From DATMGU01 sp035555315 (GTDB taxonomy: Bacteria > Pseudomonadota > Alphaproteobacteria > ATCC43930 > CGMCC-115725): 64,000 bases of DNA. Made by a program: the position numbers and the translations under genes. The notes under the pieces are model-generated. The model made no database searches, was not told the origin of the DNA, and saw nothing but the letters and a program-made list of their open reading frames with translations. The stretch spans positions 1 through 64,000 of the forward strand of contig DATMGU010000040.1 in NCBI GenBank assembly GCA_035555315.1, given 5' to 3'. Positions 49,088 through 57,962 of this stretch are shown piece after piece. Position 1 is the stretch's first letter. Every line of letters starts with the position of its first letter.

Positions 49088-51169
49088 ATGTCCATTCGCC
49101 GGCTGTTATGGAGTTCGCTCTCCCTCGTCGCCGTGCTCGCGTGTGCGTTGGGAAGTATCCTCGCGGCCGAGCAGGTCCAGCAGATCGGGCAGGTGAATAA
49201 GGCCGAGCGAAGGTTGAGCGTGCTGCGGAGCCTGGCCGCCATTCCACCCAATATTTCAGCGGAACGGGGCGTGACGACGGAGGTCATCGCGTCTGTCGCG
49301 CCTGGCAATTCGGCCGCTCAGACCGAGATGATGGACACGCGCAAGCCGACCAACGCGGCGATGGCGGCCGCGAGGGCACAGCTCGCCGCGACGGCCGACG
49401 CGCTTGAAGATGGGGCGAATTTACGGGCCAAAATGGTCGAGATCGACGGCTTGTTCAGCCAGAGCCGGCAATACACCGATCAGGTTTTGGCAAAGCCGCT
49501 CGACCAGCGCGGTGACGCGGTCGACAAAGTGGTCAACCAGGCTTTCGCACTCAATGTGTTGATCGGGGGCGTCCTGGACGACCAGCTGCAACGGCTATCC
49601 TTGCTCGACGGCGCTGTCTATCGCTATGCCGATCTGGCCAACACGGCCTCGAGCTTGCGTGATATGGGCAGCCGTCAGGTCGGCTTCCTGAAAAACCTGG
49701 TCATCAGCCATAAGCCGGGGACCGTCGAACAGCGGTCGACCCTGGCGAATTTTCAAGGGCAGATCGACCAGATCTGGGGCCGTCTCGCCATTGTTCATGC
49801 CCTCCCAAATACCCCGGCCAATCTGCGGCAGAGCTTGGAAAAAGTTCAGAGGATCTATGTCGAGGGCTTCGGCGCCGAGAAAAAGTCGCTGACCGACCAG
49901 TTTTCGACCGGCGTGTTCCCCTACGACGCCACGACCCTTCGGGAGAAGGTCGCGCCGGCATTCACCGCGATCCTGGGGTTGCGCGATGCCGCCTATGCGG
50001 AGGCGATCGAGCGGATCAAGACCGCCTATGACGAGGCGCTGTTCGGCGTCGTCGCCTCCATCATCGGCATGCTGGCGACCCTCGGCATCGTCGTCACGGT
50101 CATTCTGCTGATCAACGGACGCGTGACCAAGCCGCTGACCGCCTTGACCGACATCATCGGCCGGATCGCGGAGGGCGCTCGGGATCTGGAAATCGCCTAT
50201 CGCAACCGCACCGACGAGATGGGTACCTTGGCGAAAGCCATCGGCGTGCTGCAGGACAACTCCGCCGAAGCGGATCGGCTGGCCCAGCTGGAAACCGCGG
50301 CCCAGGGTCGCCGGGAGGCGCGTCGCCAGAAGATGGAGGCGCTCACGAACGGCTTCGGCCAGTTGATGGACGGCGTCTGCCGAACTCTGGCGGATGCCGC
50401 CAGCGGGTTGAAGCAATCCGCCGAAAGCCTCGATCTCTCCGCCGAGGCCACTGCGTCGCAGGCGGCTTCCGTGGCCGCCGCCGCCGAGCAGGCGACGTCG
50501 AGCGTGAACACGGTCGCCGCCGCGTCGGAAGAGCTGCACGCCTCGATCAACGAGATCACCCGGCGCATGGCCGAAGCGGCCGAAGCCTCGAGCCTCGCCA
50601 CCAACCAGGCGATGGACACAACCGAGAAGGTCCGGACGCTCGCCGAGAGCGCCACGCGGATCGGCGATGTCGTCCAGTTGATCCGGGCGATCGCATCGCA
50701 GACCAACCTGCTGGCCCTCAACGCCACCATCGAAGCGGCGCGGGCGGGCGAGGCCGGCAGGGGCTTCGCGATCGTCGCCGCGGAGGTCAAGAACCTCGCG
50801 ACCCAGACCGGCAGCGCGACCGAGGAGATCCAGAACCAGATCGCCGCGATCCAGTCGGAAACCGGGTCGACCGTCAGTTCGATCGAAAAGATCGTCACCG
50901 TCGTCAACAACATCAGCAGCGTGACCGGATCGGTCGCGGCCGCCGTCGAGGAGCAAAGTGCCGCGACCAGCGAGATCGCGCGCAACGTCCAGCAGACCGC
51001 GGCCGGCACGCAGGAGGTATCCTCGTCGATCACCCTGGTCAGCGCCGCCGCCGCCGACACCCGCGGCTCCGCCCGCGCGCTATTGGGTGCCGCCGCCTGC
51101 CTCGCCGGCCAAGCCACCGACCTGCGCCGCGAGGTCGACAACTTCCTGGCGGAAGTGAAGGCCGCCTAG
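49088..51169 (+). CDS. Methyl-accepting chemotaxis protein
   Basis: A 693-aa chemoreceptor. TM1 is about residues 5-27 (RRLLWSSLSLVAVLACALGSIL); a long helical sensor region follows (about 30-315), close to a double four-helix bundle in size; TM2 is about 318-343 (GVVASIIGMLATLGIVVTVILL); HAMP about 344-395; and the signalling domain has the hairpin tip with IRAIASQTNLLALNATIEAARAGEAGRGFAIVA split across about 530-565. It ends in FLAEVKAA, the alphaproteobacterial C-terminus without a CheR-tethering pentapeptide. No che genes are adjacent. The upstream 100 bp are AT-rich (49040-49075) and probably hold the promoter. It converges with the glutamate dehydrogenase gene (12 bp between stops). Confidence 0.93.
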   Translation: MSIRRLLWSSLSLVAVLACALGSILAAEQVQQIGQVNKAERRLSVLRSLAAIPPNISAERGVTTEVIASVAPGNSAAQTEMMDTRKPTNAAMAAARAQLAATADALEDGANLRAKMVEIDGLFSQSRQYTDQVLAKPLDQRGDAVDKVVNQAFALNVLIGGVLDDQLQRLSLLDGAVYRYADLANTASSLRDMGSRQVGFLKNLVISHKPGTVEQRSTLANFQGQIDQIWGRLAIVHALPNTPANLRQSLEKVQRIYVEGFGAEKKSLTDQFSTGVFPYDATTLREKVAPAFTAILGLRDAAYAEAIERIKTAYDEALFGVVASIIGMLATLGIVVTVILLINGRVTKPLTALTDIIGRIAEGARDLEIAYRNRTDEMGTLAKAIGVLQDNSAEADRLAQLETAAQGRREARRQKMEALTNGFGQLMDGVCRTLADAASGLKQSAESLDLSAEATASQAASVAAAAEQATSSVNTVAAASEELHASINEITRRMAEAAEASSLATNQAMDTTEKVRTLAESATRIGDVVQLIRAIASQTNLLALNATIEAARAGEAGRGFAIVAAEVKNLATQTGSATEEIQNQIAAIQSETGSTVSSIEKIVTVVNNISSVTGSVAAAVEEQSAATSEIARNVQQTAAGTQEVSSSITLVSAAAADTRGSARALLGAAACLAGQATDLRREVDNFLAEVKAA

Positions 51170-51181
51170 GGACATAATGTT

Positions 51182-54100
51182 CTAGGGGCCGATCAGCCGG
51201 CTCAACTGCCGATCGGCGACGGTCAGCAGGGCGAGATCGGGAGATTTCGCCAGATCGGCGAGCAGCCCGTCCAACTCCACCAGCGGTCCGCCCCGTCCAG
51301 CCAGCCAGTCGGCCAGGGCGCTGGCCGGCATCGCGGTCGGCTCGGCCAGCACGCGCTGAACGATGTCGCGTTGATGCGCGAAGAAATCATCGATCAGGGT
51401 GGCGACCGCCAGCCGCTGCCACGAGGTCTCGGTCGGGATCCGCGCCGCCGCGTCGCGCAGCGCCGCCAGCCCCAGCCGCTCGCCGGCGGCGAAATAGCTC
51501 CGCGCCAACTCGACCACGTCGCGGGTCTCATCGATCCGCACGATATCCATGGCGGCGCCGAGCGCGTCGAGCTCGCCTACACGGCGGGCAAGCAGCGCCG
51601 GCACGCCGGCGGCGGTGCGGGACGCGGTCGCGACATCGATCTTGCCGGTCTCGGTCGCCGGCAGGATCTCGCCGAGCGCCGCGGCCATGGTGGCGACACC
51701 GGGGGCGAATTGGGCGATGCGCCGGCTGATGTCGAGCGGCAGGCCCGAGCGCAGGAACCAGAGGGTGGCGCGCTCCGCCACCCGGCCGATCGCCTGCAGC
51801 AACTCGATCTGCGCGGACGCCGCCACCTGGTTGTCCAGCTCGTCGACCGCCGCCCAGAGCCGGGGCAGCTGCAGCACGTCGCGCGCGATCCGGTAGGCCC
51901 GCGCCAGATCGGCCGGCCCACGGCCGGTGGCGGCCTGCACTTCGCTGGCGAAAGTCGGCCCCATGCGGTTGACCAGCTCGTTGGTGACATAGGTCGCGAT
52001 GATCTCGCGGCGGAGCCGGTGGCCCTCGATCGCCGGACGGAACCGTTCGACCAGCGGCGTCGGGAAATACGCCAGCAAATCGGCCTCCAGCTCCGCCTCG
52101 TCCGGCAGATCGGAGGGCAGCAGTTCGGCGTAGAGCGCGTTCTTGGCATAGGCCAGCAGCACCGCGATCTCCGGCCGGACCAGGCCGCGCCTGGCGGCGG
52201 CCCGTTCGGCCAGCGTCTCGTCATCCGGCAGAAACTCGATCGCCCGGTCCAGCCGGCCGGACTTTTCCAGGAACCGCATCAGCCGCACCTGCTGATCGAG
52301 CAACCTCACCGCATCGGCTTCGGCGAGCGTGATCGCCAAGGTCTGGCGGATATTGTCCTCCAGCACCAGCGACGCGACCTCATCGGTCATCGAGGCGAGG
52401 AAGGCCGGCCGGTCGGCCGCCGCCAGCGCCCCGGACAGCACCGCGGCCCCCACGGCGATCTTGATGTTGACCTCGTGATCCGAGGTATCGACGCCGGCGG
52501 AATTATCGATCGCATCGGTGTTGATGCGGCCGCCAGCCAAGGCGAATTCGATCCGCGCCCGCTGGGTGACCGCGAGGTTGGCCCCCTCGCCGAGCACCTT
52601 GGCACGCAGGCTGGTCGCATCGACGCGCAGCGCGTCGTTGGTCCGGTCGCCCGCATCCGCGTGGGTTTCGTCCGACGCCTTCACATAGCTGCCGATGCCG
52701 CCGAACCAGAGGAGGTCGACCGGCGCGCGCAACATCGCCTGGATCAGCGCCGCCGGATCGATCTCATCGACGGTGAGGCCGAGCAGCGCGCGGATCTCGG
52801 CGGAGAGCGGGATCGTCTTCATCGAGCGGTCGTAGATGCCGCCACCCTTTGCGATCAGGGCGCGGTCGTAATCGCCCCAGCCCAGCCTGTTGTCGAACAG
52901 CCGCCGCCGCTCGGCGAAGCTGGCCGCCGTGTCGGGGGCGGGGTCGAGGAAGATATGCTGGTGATTGAACGTGCCGACCAGCCGGATACGCGGCGAGAGC
53001 AGCATGCCGTTGCCGAACACGTCGCCGGACATGTCGCCGATGCCGAGCACGGTGAAATCGGTCGTCTGGATGTCCGTGCCCAGCTCGCGGAAGTGCCGCT
53101 TGACCGCCTCCCAGGCGCCGCGCGCGGTGATCCCCATCGCCTTGTGGTCATAGCCGATCGATCCGCCGGAGGCGAAGGCATCGCCCAGCCAGAAGCCGTA
53201 ATCGATCGCGACGCCATTGGCGATGTCGGAGAAGGTCGCCGTCCCCTTATCGGCCGCGACCACCAGATAGGTATCGTCGCCGTCGCGCCGTACCACATCC
53301 ACCGGCGGCATCACGCCGTCGCCGACGATGTTGTCGGTGAGGTCCAGCAGCCCGGACATGAGGGTCTTGTAGCAGGCGACCACCTCATCCATCAGGGCGG
53401 CGCGGCCGCCGGTGGCGGGCGGCCGCTTGACGACGAAGCCGCCCTTGGAGCCGACCGGCACGATGACCGCGTTCTTGACCATCTGCGCCTTCATCAGGCC
53501 GAGGATCTCGGTGCGGAAATCCTCCTTGCGATCGGACCAGCGGATCCCGCCGCGCGCCGCCTTGCCGCCCCGCAGATGCACGCCTTCGATCCGCGGGCTG
53601 TAGACGTAGATCTCGACCAACGGCCGGGGCAGCGGCAGCAGATCGATCTCCTGGCTGGCGAGCTTGATCGACAGATAGCTCTTCGCCTGACCGGCGGCGT
53701 CGCGTTGATAGAAGTTGGTCCGCAGGCTTTTGCGCACCAGCAGCAGGAAACTGCGCAGGATGCGGTCTTCGTCGAGGTTGGCGACATCGTCGAGGGCCGC
53801 CTCGATCCGTTGGGCGAACGACGCGGCACGCGCCTCGTCGGCGGCATGCGGATCGAACTGCGCCTCGAACAGCTTCACCAGCAGCAACGCCACGCCCGCA
53901 TGGACGCCGAGCGTGTCTTCCATATAGGCCTGGCTGAAGCTGCTGCCGGCCTGGCGCAGGATCTTGCAATAGGCCCGCAGGATGGTGATTTCGCGTGCGC
54001 CGAGCCCGGCACTCAGCACCAGTCGATTGAAACCGTCATTCTCCAGATCACCCGACCAGACCGCCCGGAACGCCGCCTCGAACAAACCGCGCACCCGGTC

Positions 54101-56032
54101 GAAATCGTCGATCGGTCCGGTCGTCCCCTCGAGTTCGAACTGCTGTATCCAGACCGCATCCGTATCCGCCGGCGCTACCTGGAACGGGATCTCGGTGATC
54201 ACCTTCACGCCCAGGTTTTCCAGCATCGGCAGCACGTCCGACAACGCCACCGGGGCGACCGCGTGGAACAGCTTCAAGGTAAGGGCGGCGGGGCCGACGG
54301 CCGGTTCGGCGGCGAGAGTGAGCGCGATCGGCGCGCCCGCCTGGACCACGCCAAGCTGCGCGATATCCGCCAGAGCCACCGCCACCGAAAACCGTTCCTT
54401 ATAGGCGCTGGGAAACGCATCGCCGAAGCGGTGCCCTAAAATCTCGGCCTCCGCCGCGTCGCCCCCGGCGGCCTTGGCCGCATCGGCGAGCGCGTCGCGC
54501 AGCCTGTCGGTCCAGTCCCGCCCGGCCTCGACCAGGCGCTGTTCAAGCTGGGCGGGATCGACATCCGGCACCTGTCCGGGCGTCGTCTGGACGATGAAAT
54601 GCAGCCGCGCCAGGACCGATTCGGCGAGCTGGGTCTGCGCCGAGGTGATCGTGCCGTCATAGGCATCGGCCAGGATCTCGGCCATCCGATCCTTCAGCGC
54701 GGTGCTGTAACGGTCGCGCGGCACGAAGACCAGGCAACTGACGAACCGTTCGAACGGGTCGTCCCGCGCGAACAGCGCGATGCGCTGCCGCTCCTGCAGA
54801 TGCAGGATGCCCATCGCCGTCTCGAACAGCTCGGTTTCGTCGACCTGGAACAACTCGTCGGTCGGGTAATTTTCCAAGATCGCGGCGAGCGTCTTGCCAT
54901 CATGGCTGTTGGCGGCGATCCCCGACCGCTCGACCACGCGCTGCACCTTGCGGCGCACCACCGGGATGACACGCGGCGAACGGTTATAGGCGGTCGAGGT
55001 GAACAGGCCGAGGACCAGACGCTGTCCGACCACTTCGCCCGTCGGGGAGAAGCGCTTGATGATGATGACGTCGAGCGGAACGGTCCGATGGATCGTCGAC
55101 AGCCGGTTGGCTTTGGTCACCAGCACGAGCTGGGGCGAGCGGACGAATTCCTGCACCTCAGGCGACAGGGTCGTGAAGTTGCGCAACCCGTCGAACACCG
55201 AATAGGCGTCGTCGCGCAGCAGGCCGAGACCGGCGCCGGGTTCGATCGACAGCCCCTCCACGGCCCCATCGAGGCGATACTCCCGATAGCCCAGAAAGGT
55301 GAAATTGTCGTCGGCGAGCCAGTCGAGAAAGGCCGCGACCTCAGCGGTTTCGGTCTCCGGCAGCAGGGCCGCCTCGGCGGCGAGGCCGGCGGCGATCCGT
55401 TCCACGGCACCCCGCATCGGTTGCCAATCCGCCACCGCCAGGCGGACGTCGTCCAGCACGGCCCCCAAGGTCTTCAAGACGATCGCCTGGAGATCGGCAT
55501 CGAGCGCGCGGCCGAGCTCGACACACATGAAGGATTCTCGGCCGGTATTGGCGGAATGGGTCGTGGCCGGCGCATCGGGCAAACCAGTCAGCCGTCCTTG
55601 CGCGTCACGCTCGACCGACAGGACGGGATGGATCACCAGAGAGACGGGAATATCGAGGATCGCGAGCGCGCCCGTCACGCTGTCGACCAGGAAAGGCATA
55701 TCGTCGTTGACGATTTCCAGGATGCTGCGCGCCGGCCGCGCGGCGGATTTCGCCTCCTCGGCGGGCAACTCCGGCATCGTGAGGCGAAGTTTTGGACCAA
55801 GTTTCTGGCCCGTCGGCTGACGCTCACCGCCGAACCGCCACAGCGACAAGACAGCGGCGGTAAGCGCCTCCGGGCTACGCGCCAGGATCTCGGCCGGCGC
55901 CACATGACGATAGAAGTGCTCGACGAAACGACGCAGCAGATCCGGGTTCCCGCGATCGCCGGCGGCCTCGACCGCCAAGCGGGCGACCTCTTCGATCTTG
56001 GCATGTTTTGCATCGTCGGCGCGGATCGCCAT
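51182..56032 (-). CDS. NAD-dependent glutamate dehydrogenase, large (GDH-180 type)
   Basis: A 1616-aa enzyme of the large bacterial NAD-GDH family (usual length 1580-1650), which converts glutamate to 2-oxoglutarate plus ammonia and serves catabolism. The N-terminal ~650 residues carry ACT-like regulatory segments (PFLVDSVTGALAILDIPVSL, then DNFTFLGYREYRL). The catalytic region includes GKAARGGIRWSDRKEDFRTE and VPVGSKGGFVVKRP (about residues 820-870, substrate Lys residues) and NAD-binding GIGDMSGDVFGNGMLLS (about 990-1006), with GEGANLAVTQRARIEFAL further on. GGGGAG lies 6 bp before ATG 56032, so the open frame extending to 56149 is not used. It is monocistronic. Confidence 0.96.
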   Translation of the reverse strand: MAIRADDAKHAKIEEVARLAVEAAGDRGNPDLLRRFVEHFYRHVAPAEILARSPEALTAAVLSLWRFGGERQPTGQKLGPKLRLTMPELPAEEAKSAARPARSILEIVNDDMPFLVDSVTGALAILDIPVSLVIHPVLSVERDAQGRLTGLPDAPATTHSANTGRESFMCVELGRALDADLQAIVLKTLGAVLDDVRLAVADWQPMRGAVERIAAGLAAEAALLPETETAEVAAFLDWLADDNFTFLGYREYRLDGAVEGLSIEPGAGLGLLRDDAYSVFDGLRNFTTLSPEVQEFVRSPQLVLVTKANRLSTIHRTVPLDVIIIKRFSPTGEVVGQRLVLGLFTSTAYNRSPRVIPVVRRKVQRVVERSGIAANSHDGKTLAAILENYPTDELFQVDETELFETAMGILHLQERQRIALFARDDPFERFVSCLVFVPRDRYSTALKDRMAEILADAYDGTITSAQTQLAESVLARLHFIVQTTPGQVPDVDPAQLEQRLVEAGRDWTDRLRDALADAAKAAGGDAAEAEILGHRFGDAFPSAYKERFSVAVALADIAQLGVVQAGAPIALTLAAEPAVGPAALTLKLFHAVAPVALSDVLPMLENLGVKVITEIPFQVAPADTDAVWIQQFELEGTTGPIDDFDRVRGLFEAAFRAVWSGDLENDGFNRLVLSAGLGAREITILRAYCKILRQAGSSFSQAYMEDTLGVHAGVALLLVKLFEAQFDPHAADEARAASFAQRIEAALDDVANLDEDRILRSFLLLVRKSLRTNFYQRDAAGQAKSYLSIKLASQEIDLLPLPRPLVEIYVYSPRIEGVHLRGGKAARGGIRWSDRKEDFRTEILGLMKAQMVKNAVIVPVGSKGGFVVKRPPATGGRAALMDEVVACYKTLMSGLLDLTDNIVGDGVMPPVDVVRRDGDDTYLVVAADKGTATFSDIANGVAIDYGFWLGDAFASGGSIGYDHKAMGITARGAWEAVKRHFRELGTDIQTTDFTVLGIGDMSGDVFGNGMLLSPRIRLVGTFNHQHIFLDPAPDTAASFAERRRLFDNRLGWGDYDRALIAKGGGIYDRSMKTIPLSAEIRALLGLTVDEIDPAALIQAMLRAPVDLLWFGGIGSYVKASDETHADAGDRTNDALRVDATSLRAKVLGEGANLAVTQRARIEFALAGGRINTDAIDNSAGVDTSDHEVNIKIAVGAAVLSGALAAADRPAFLASMTDEVASLVLEDNIRQTLAITLAEADAVRLLDQQVRLMRFLEKSGRLDRAIEFLPDDETLAERAAARRGLVRPEIAVLLAYAKNALYAELLPSDLPDEAELEADLLAYFPTPLVERFRPAIEGHRLRREIIATYVTNELVNRMGPTFASEVQAATGRGPADLARAYRIARDVLQLPRLWAAVDELDNQVAASAQIELLQAIGRVAERATLWFLRSGLPLDISRRIAQFAPGVATMAAALGEILPATETGKIDVATASRTAAGVPALLARRVGELDALGAAMDIVRIDETRDVVELARSYFAAGERLGLAALRDAAARIPTETSWQRLAVATLIDDFFAHQRDIVQRVLAEPTAMPASALADWLAGRGGPLVELDGLLADLAKSPDLALLTVADRQLSRLIGP

Positions 56033-56276
56033 GGGCTTCTCCCCTGTTATCGCTTGGCATTGTTGGCGTCGACCCTTTGGATCGCCCGCATGATCAGCGG
56101 CTGACCATCGTATTGCCGTTGCAGTCGTATTACATATAAATGACGACACTGCTCGTCATGTTCGGAGCGGCGTGCCCTCGCCGGCCGAGCATACCCTAGC
56201 CATCGCTCCATGCCAGCCGGGGCGAGGCCGTACGAAAAGACTGCCGGCGCAAGCCGGTATATCGCGGGAGTCCTGG

Positions 56277-56990
56277 TTGACCGAGTTCCTCACGTCCCAA
56301 TCCAACGCCCCCCAATCCAACGGGCGCGCTGCCCCGACTCAGCGCCCTAACACCCAGCGCCCTGGCACTCAGCGCTCGGACACTCAGTGCTCGGACACCC
56401 AGTGCTCCAGCACCTGGGTGTTTTTTCTGAACTGGCTGCGCGCGCCGATCTCGACCGGTGCCGTCGCACCGTCCAGCCGGCATCTGGCCGGCGCCATGGC
56501 GCGCCAGGCGCTCGCCCAGGCGGCGATCGACGATGCCCCGATCATCGAGCTGGGCGGCGGCACCGGCAGCGTCACCGAGGCCTTGCTGGCGGCCGGCCTG
56601 GCGCCCGATCGGCTGATCGTGGTGGAACGGGATGTCAGGTTGTTCCAGGTCCTGCGCCGACGCTTCCCCATGCTGCGCATCGTCCAGGGCGATGCCGGCA
56701 ATCTGGTCGACCTGATGGCCGGCCTGGGCATCACCCGTGCCTCCAGCGTCGTTTCCGGCCTGCCGCTGTTGAACATGCCGATGGCCGTGCGCCGGCGGAT
56801 CGTCGATCAAAGCTTCGCCCTGCTGGGCAGCGGCGGCGCCTTCGTACAGTTCACCTATGGCTTCATCTCGCCGGTCGCCTTCGCCGAACACGGCTTGATC
56901 GGCCGTGTCGCGACCCGCATCTGGCGCAACCTGCCGCCCGCCGCCGTATGGCTCTATCAACGCCCAACGGCGGCGGGGATCTCGGCCTAG
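56277..56990 (+). CDS. Phospholipid/rRNA-type SAM-dependent methyltransferase (PmtA-like)
   Basis: A 237-aa class I methyltransferase. A variable, repeat-containing N-terminus (1-45) is followed by FFLNWLRAPISTGAVAPSSRHLA, the usual opening of PmtA-like phospholipid N-methyltransferases, then SAM motif I PIIELGGGTGSVTEALL, motif II LIVVERDVRLFQVLRRRFP, GDAGNLVDLM and motif IV SGLPLLNMPM. PmtA converts phosphatidylethanolamine to phosphatidylcholine; rRNA dimethyladenosine transferases share the fold, so lipid specificity is likely but not certain. TTG 56277 has GGGAG 6 bp upstream; a GTG at 56172 would add 35 unconserved residues. Residues 21-45 are encoded by a 15-bp minisatellite. Confidence 0.75.
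   Translation: MTEFLTSQSNAPQSNGRAAPTQRPNTQRPGTQRSDTQCSDTQCSSTWVFFLNWLRAPISTGAVAPSSRHLAGAMARQALAQAAIDDAPIIELGGGTGSVTEALLAAGLAPDRLIVVERDVRLFQVLRRRFPMLRIVQGDAGNLVDLMAGLGITRASSVVSGLPLLNMPMAVRRRIVDQSFALLGSGGAFVQFTYGFISPVAFAEHGLIGRVATRIWRNLPPAAVWLYQRPTAAGISA
56296..56322. repeat. Duplicated 12-mer in methyltransferase N-terminus
   Basis: CCCAATCCAACG at 56296-56307 and 56311-56322 (period 15), in frame, immediately before the minisatellite. Confidence 0.85.
56337..56411. repeat. Intragenic 15-bp minisatellite, five units
   Basis: Five consecutive 15-bp units of the form ACYCAGYGCYCNRRC (56337-56351, 56352-56366, 56367-56381, 56382-56396, 56397-56411), starting ACTCAGCGCCCTAAC. They encode five TQ(R/C)xx pentapeptides in the disordered N-terminus of the methyltransferase. 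Neighbouring units are the most alike, as expected of slippage growth. Confidence 0.92.
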
Positions 56991-56991
56991 G

Positions 56992-57663
56992 TTAGGGCGT
57001 CTCGGCCAGCGCCACGCCGATCATGCTGTCGCGCGTCACCAGCGCCGCCAGGGCCGCCTCGTCGAGCGCCTCGGTACCCGCCGGGCGAAGCGGCATGACC
57101 AGGTAGCGCATATCGGCGGTGCTGTCATGGACGCGCAGCTCGACATCCTCCGCGATCGGCGTGCCGAATTCGGCGAGCACGGCGCGCGGCTCGTGCACCG
57201 CGCGGCTGCGATAGGCGCGGCTCTTATACCAATCCGGCGGCAAGCCCAGCAGCATGCGCGGGTAGCACGAGCACAATGTGCAGACGACCAGATTGTGCAG
57301 GCTCTGCGTGTTCTCCACCACGATCAGCCGCGTCGGGCCGATCTCCAGCCCCAGCTCGCGCGCGGCGGCGCTGCCATCGGCGAGTGCCCGCGCCTTGAAG
57401 GCGGGATCGACCCAGGCCCGCGCGACGAAGCTCGCCCCCAGCCCGGCATGCCGGCCGTCCATCGCCTCGATCGCGCGACGGACATCGGCCGCCCCGAAGA
57501 CCCCCTTCTCGATCAGCAACTCGCGGACGGCGATCTCCATCACCTGATACTGACTGAGCCCGCCCGCTTCGTCAGGCAGGGTCGGGTGGTGGTGCCCGTG
57601 ATTGTCCTCGTGATCATGGCCATGATCATGGCCGTGCTCGTGGTCATGGTGGTCGATGGTCAT
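56992..57663 (-). CDS. Nitrile hydratase-family alpha subunit with His-rich N-terminus
   Basis: A 223-aa protein with the metal-claw motif C128-T-L-C131-S-C133 in LVVCTLCSCYPRMLLGLPPDW. CTLCSC is the cobalt-type form (iron types have CSLCSC); in active enzymes two of these cysteines are oxidised. VVENTQSLHN, YKSRAYRSRAVHEPRAVLAEF and the C-terminal ADMRYLVMPLRP also match nitrile hydratase alpha and thiocyanate hydrolase gamma. Most members read CYPWPVLG where this one reads CYPRMLLG, close to the active site. Residues 4-26 hold 12 His interspersed with Asp/Glu, a probable metal-binding tail. Its ATG overlaps the stop of the preceding subunit gene (ATGA). Substrate (nitrile, thiocyanate or other) not determined. 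Confidence 0.9.
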   Translation of the reverse strand: MTIDHHDHEHGHDHGHDHEDNHGHHHPTLPDEAGGLSQYQVMEIAVRELLIEKGVFGAADVRRAIEAMDGRHAGLGASFVARAWVDPAFKARALADGSAAARELGLEIGPTRLIVVENTQSLHNLVVCTLCSCYPRMLLGLPPDWYKSRAYRSRAVHEPRAVLAEFGTPIAEDVELRVHDSTADMRYLVMPLRPAGTEALDEAALAALVTRDSMIGVALAETP

Positions 57664-57962
57664 GGCGCTTGCTCCGCGGGCTCCAGCCAGTGCTGGTAGA
57701 TCTCGATTTCGATGCTGTCTTCGGGCTGCCCCCGATAATCCGGCCAGATCTCCGCCTGGCGGAAGCGGACGCGATACAACGGCTGGGCCGGCAGGCCGGA
57801 GCGGCGATACGCCAGCTCCTCGGGATTGGCGAAGGCGCCGCATAGCCGTTCGATGGCGCCGCTATGGCCGCGGATATACCAGGGCGTGCGCACATGCCCC
57901 GGCGGCGACGCGCGGCGCACCCTAACGCGGTCGCCGGCCTGAAAGCGCGGCATCTCACTCAT
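57660..57962 (-). CDS. Nitrile hydratase beta subunit, C-terminal half as a separate protein
   Basis: A 100-aa protein equal to the SH3-like C-terminal domain of nitrile hydratase beta: PRFQAGDRVRVRRASPPGHV, then TPWYIRGHSGAIERLCG, PLYRVRFRQAEIWPDY and EIEIYQHWLEPA. In ordinary nitrile hydratases this is fused to the N-terminal half; a free form is known in thiocyanate hydrolase and toyocamycin nitrile hydratase. The start overlaps the previous stop by 4 bp, and its own stop overlaps the alpha gene by 4 bp, so the three chains are co-translated in fixed order. Confidence 0.9.
   Translation of the reverse strand: MSEMPRFQAGDRVRVRRASPPGHVRTPWYIRGHSGAIERLCGAFANPEELAYRRSGLPAQPLYRVRFRQAEIWPDYRGQPEDSIEIEIYQHWLEPAEQAP

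Noticed and set aside
51371..54439. Very long open frame on the plus strand inside the glutamate dehydrogenase gene
   Set aside because: It is antisense to a full-length, motif-complete enzyme; GC-rich codon use removes stops from the opposite strand. The translation is Arg/Gly/Asp/His-rich with no family signature.
57586..57663. Repetitive catg/gtgatc-rich stretch as a possible repeat element or CRISPR-like array
   Set aside because: It is simply the codons of the His/Asp/Gly-rich N-terminus of the alpha subunit. No true CRISPR array with constant spacers was seen anywhere in the window.
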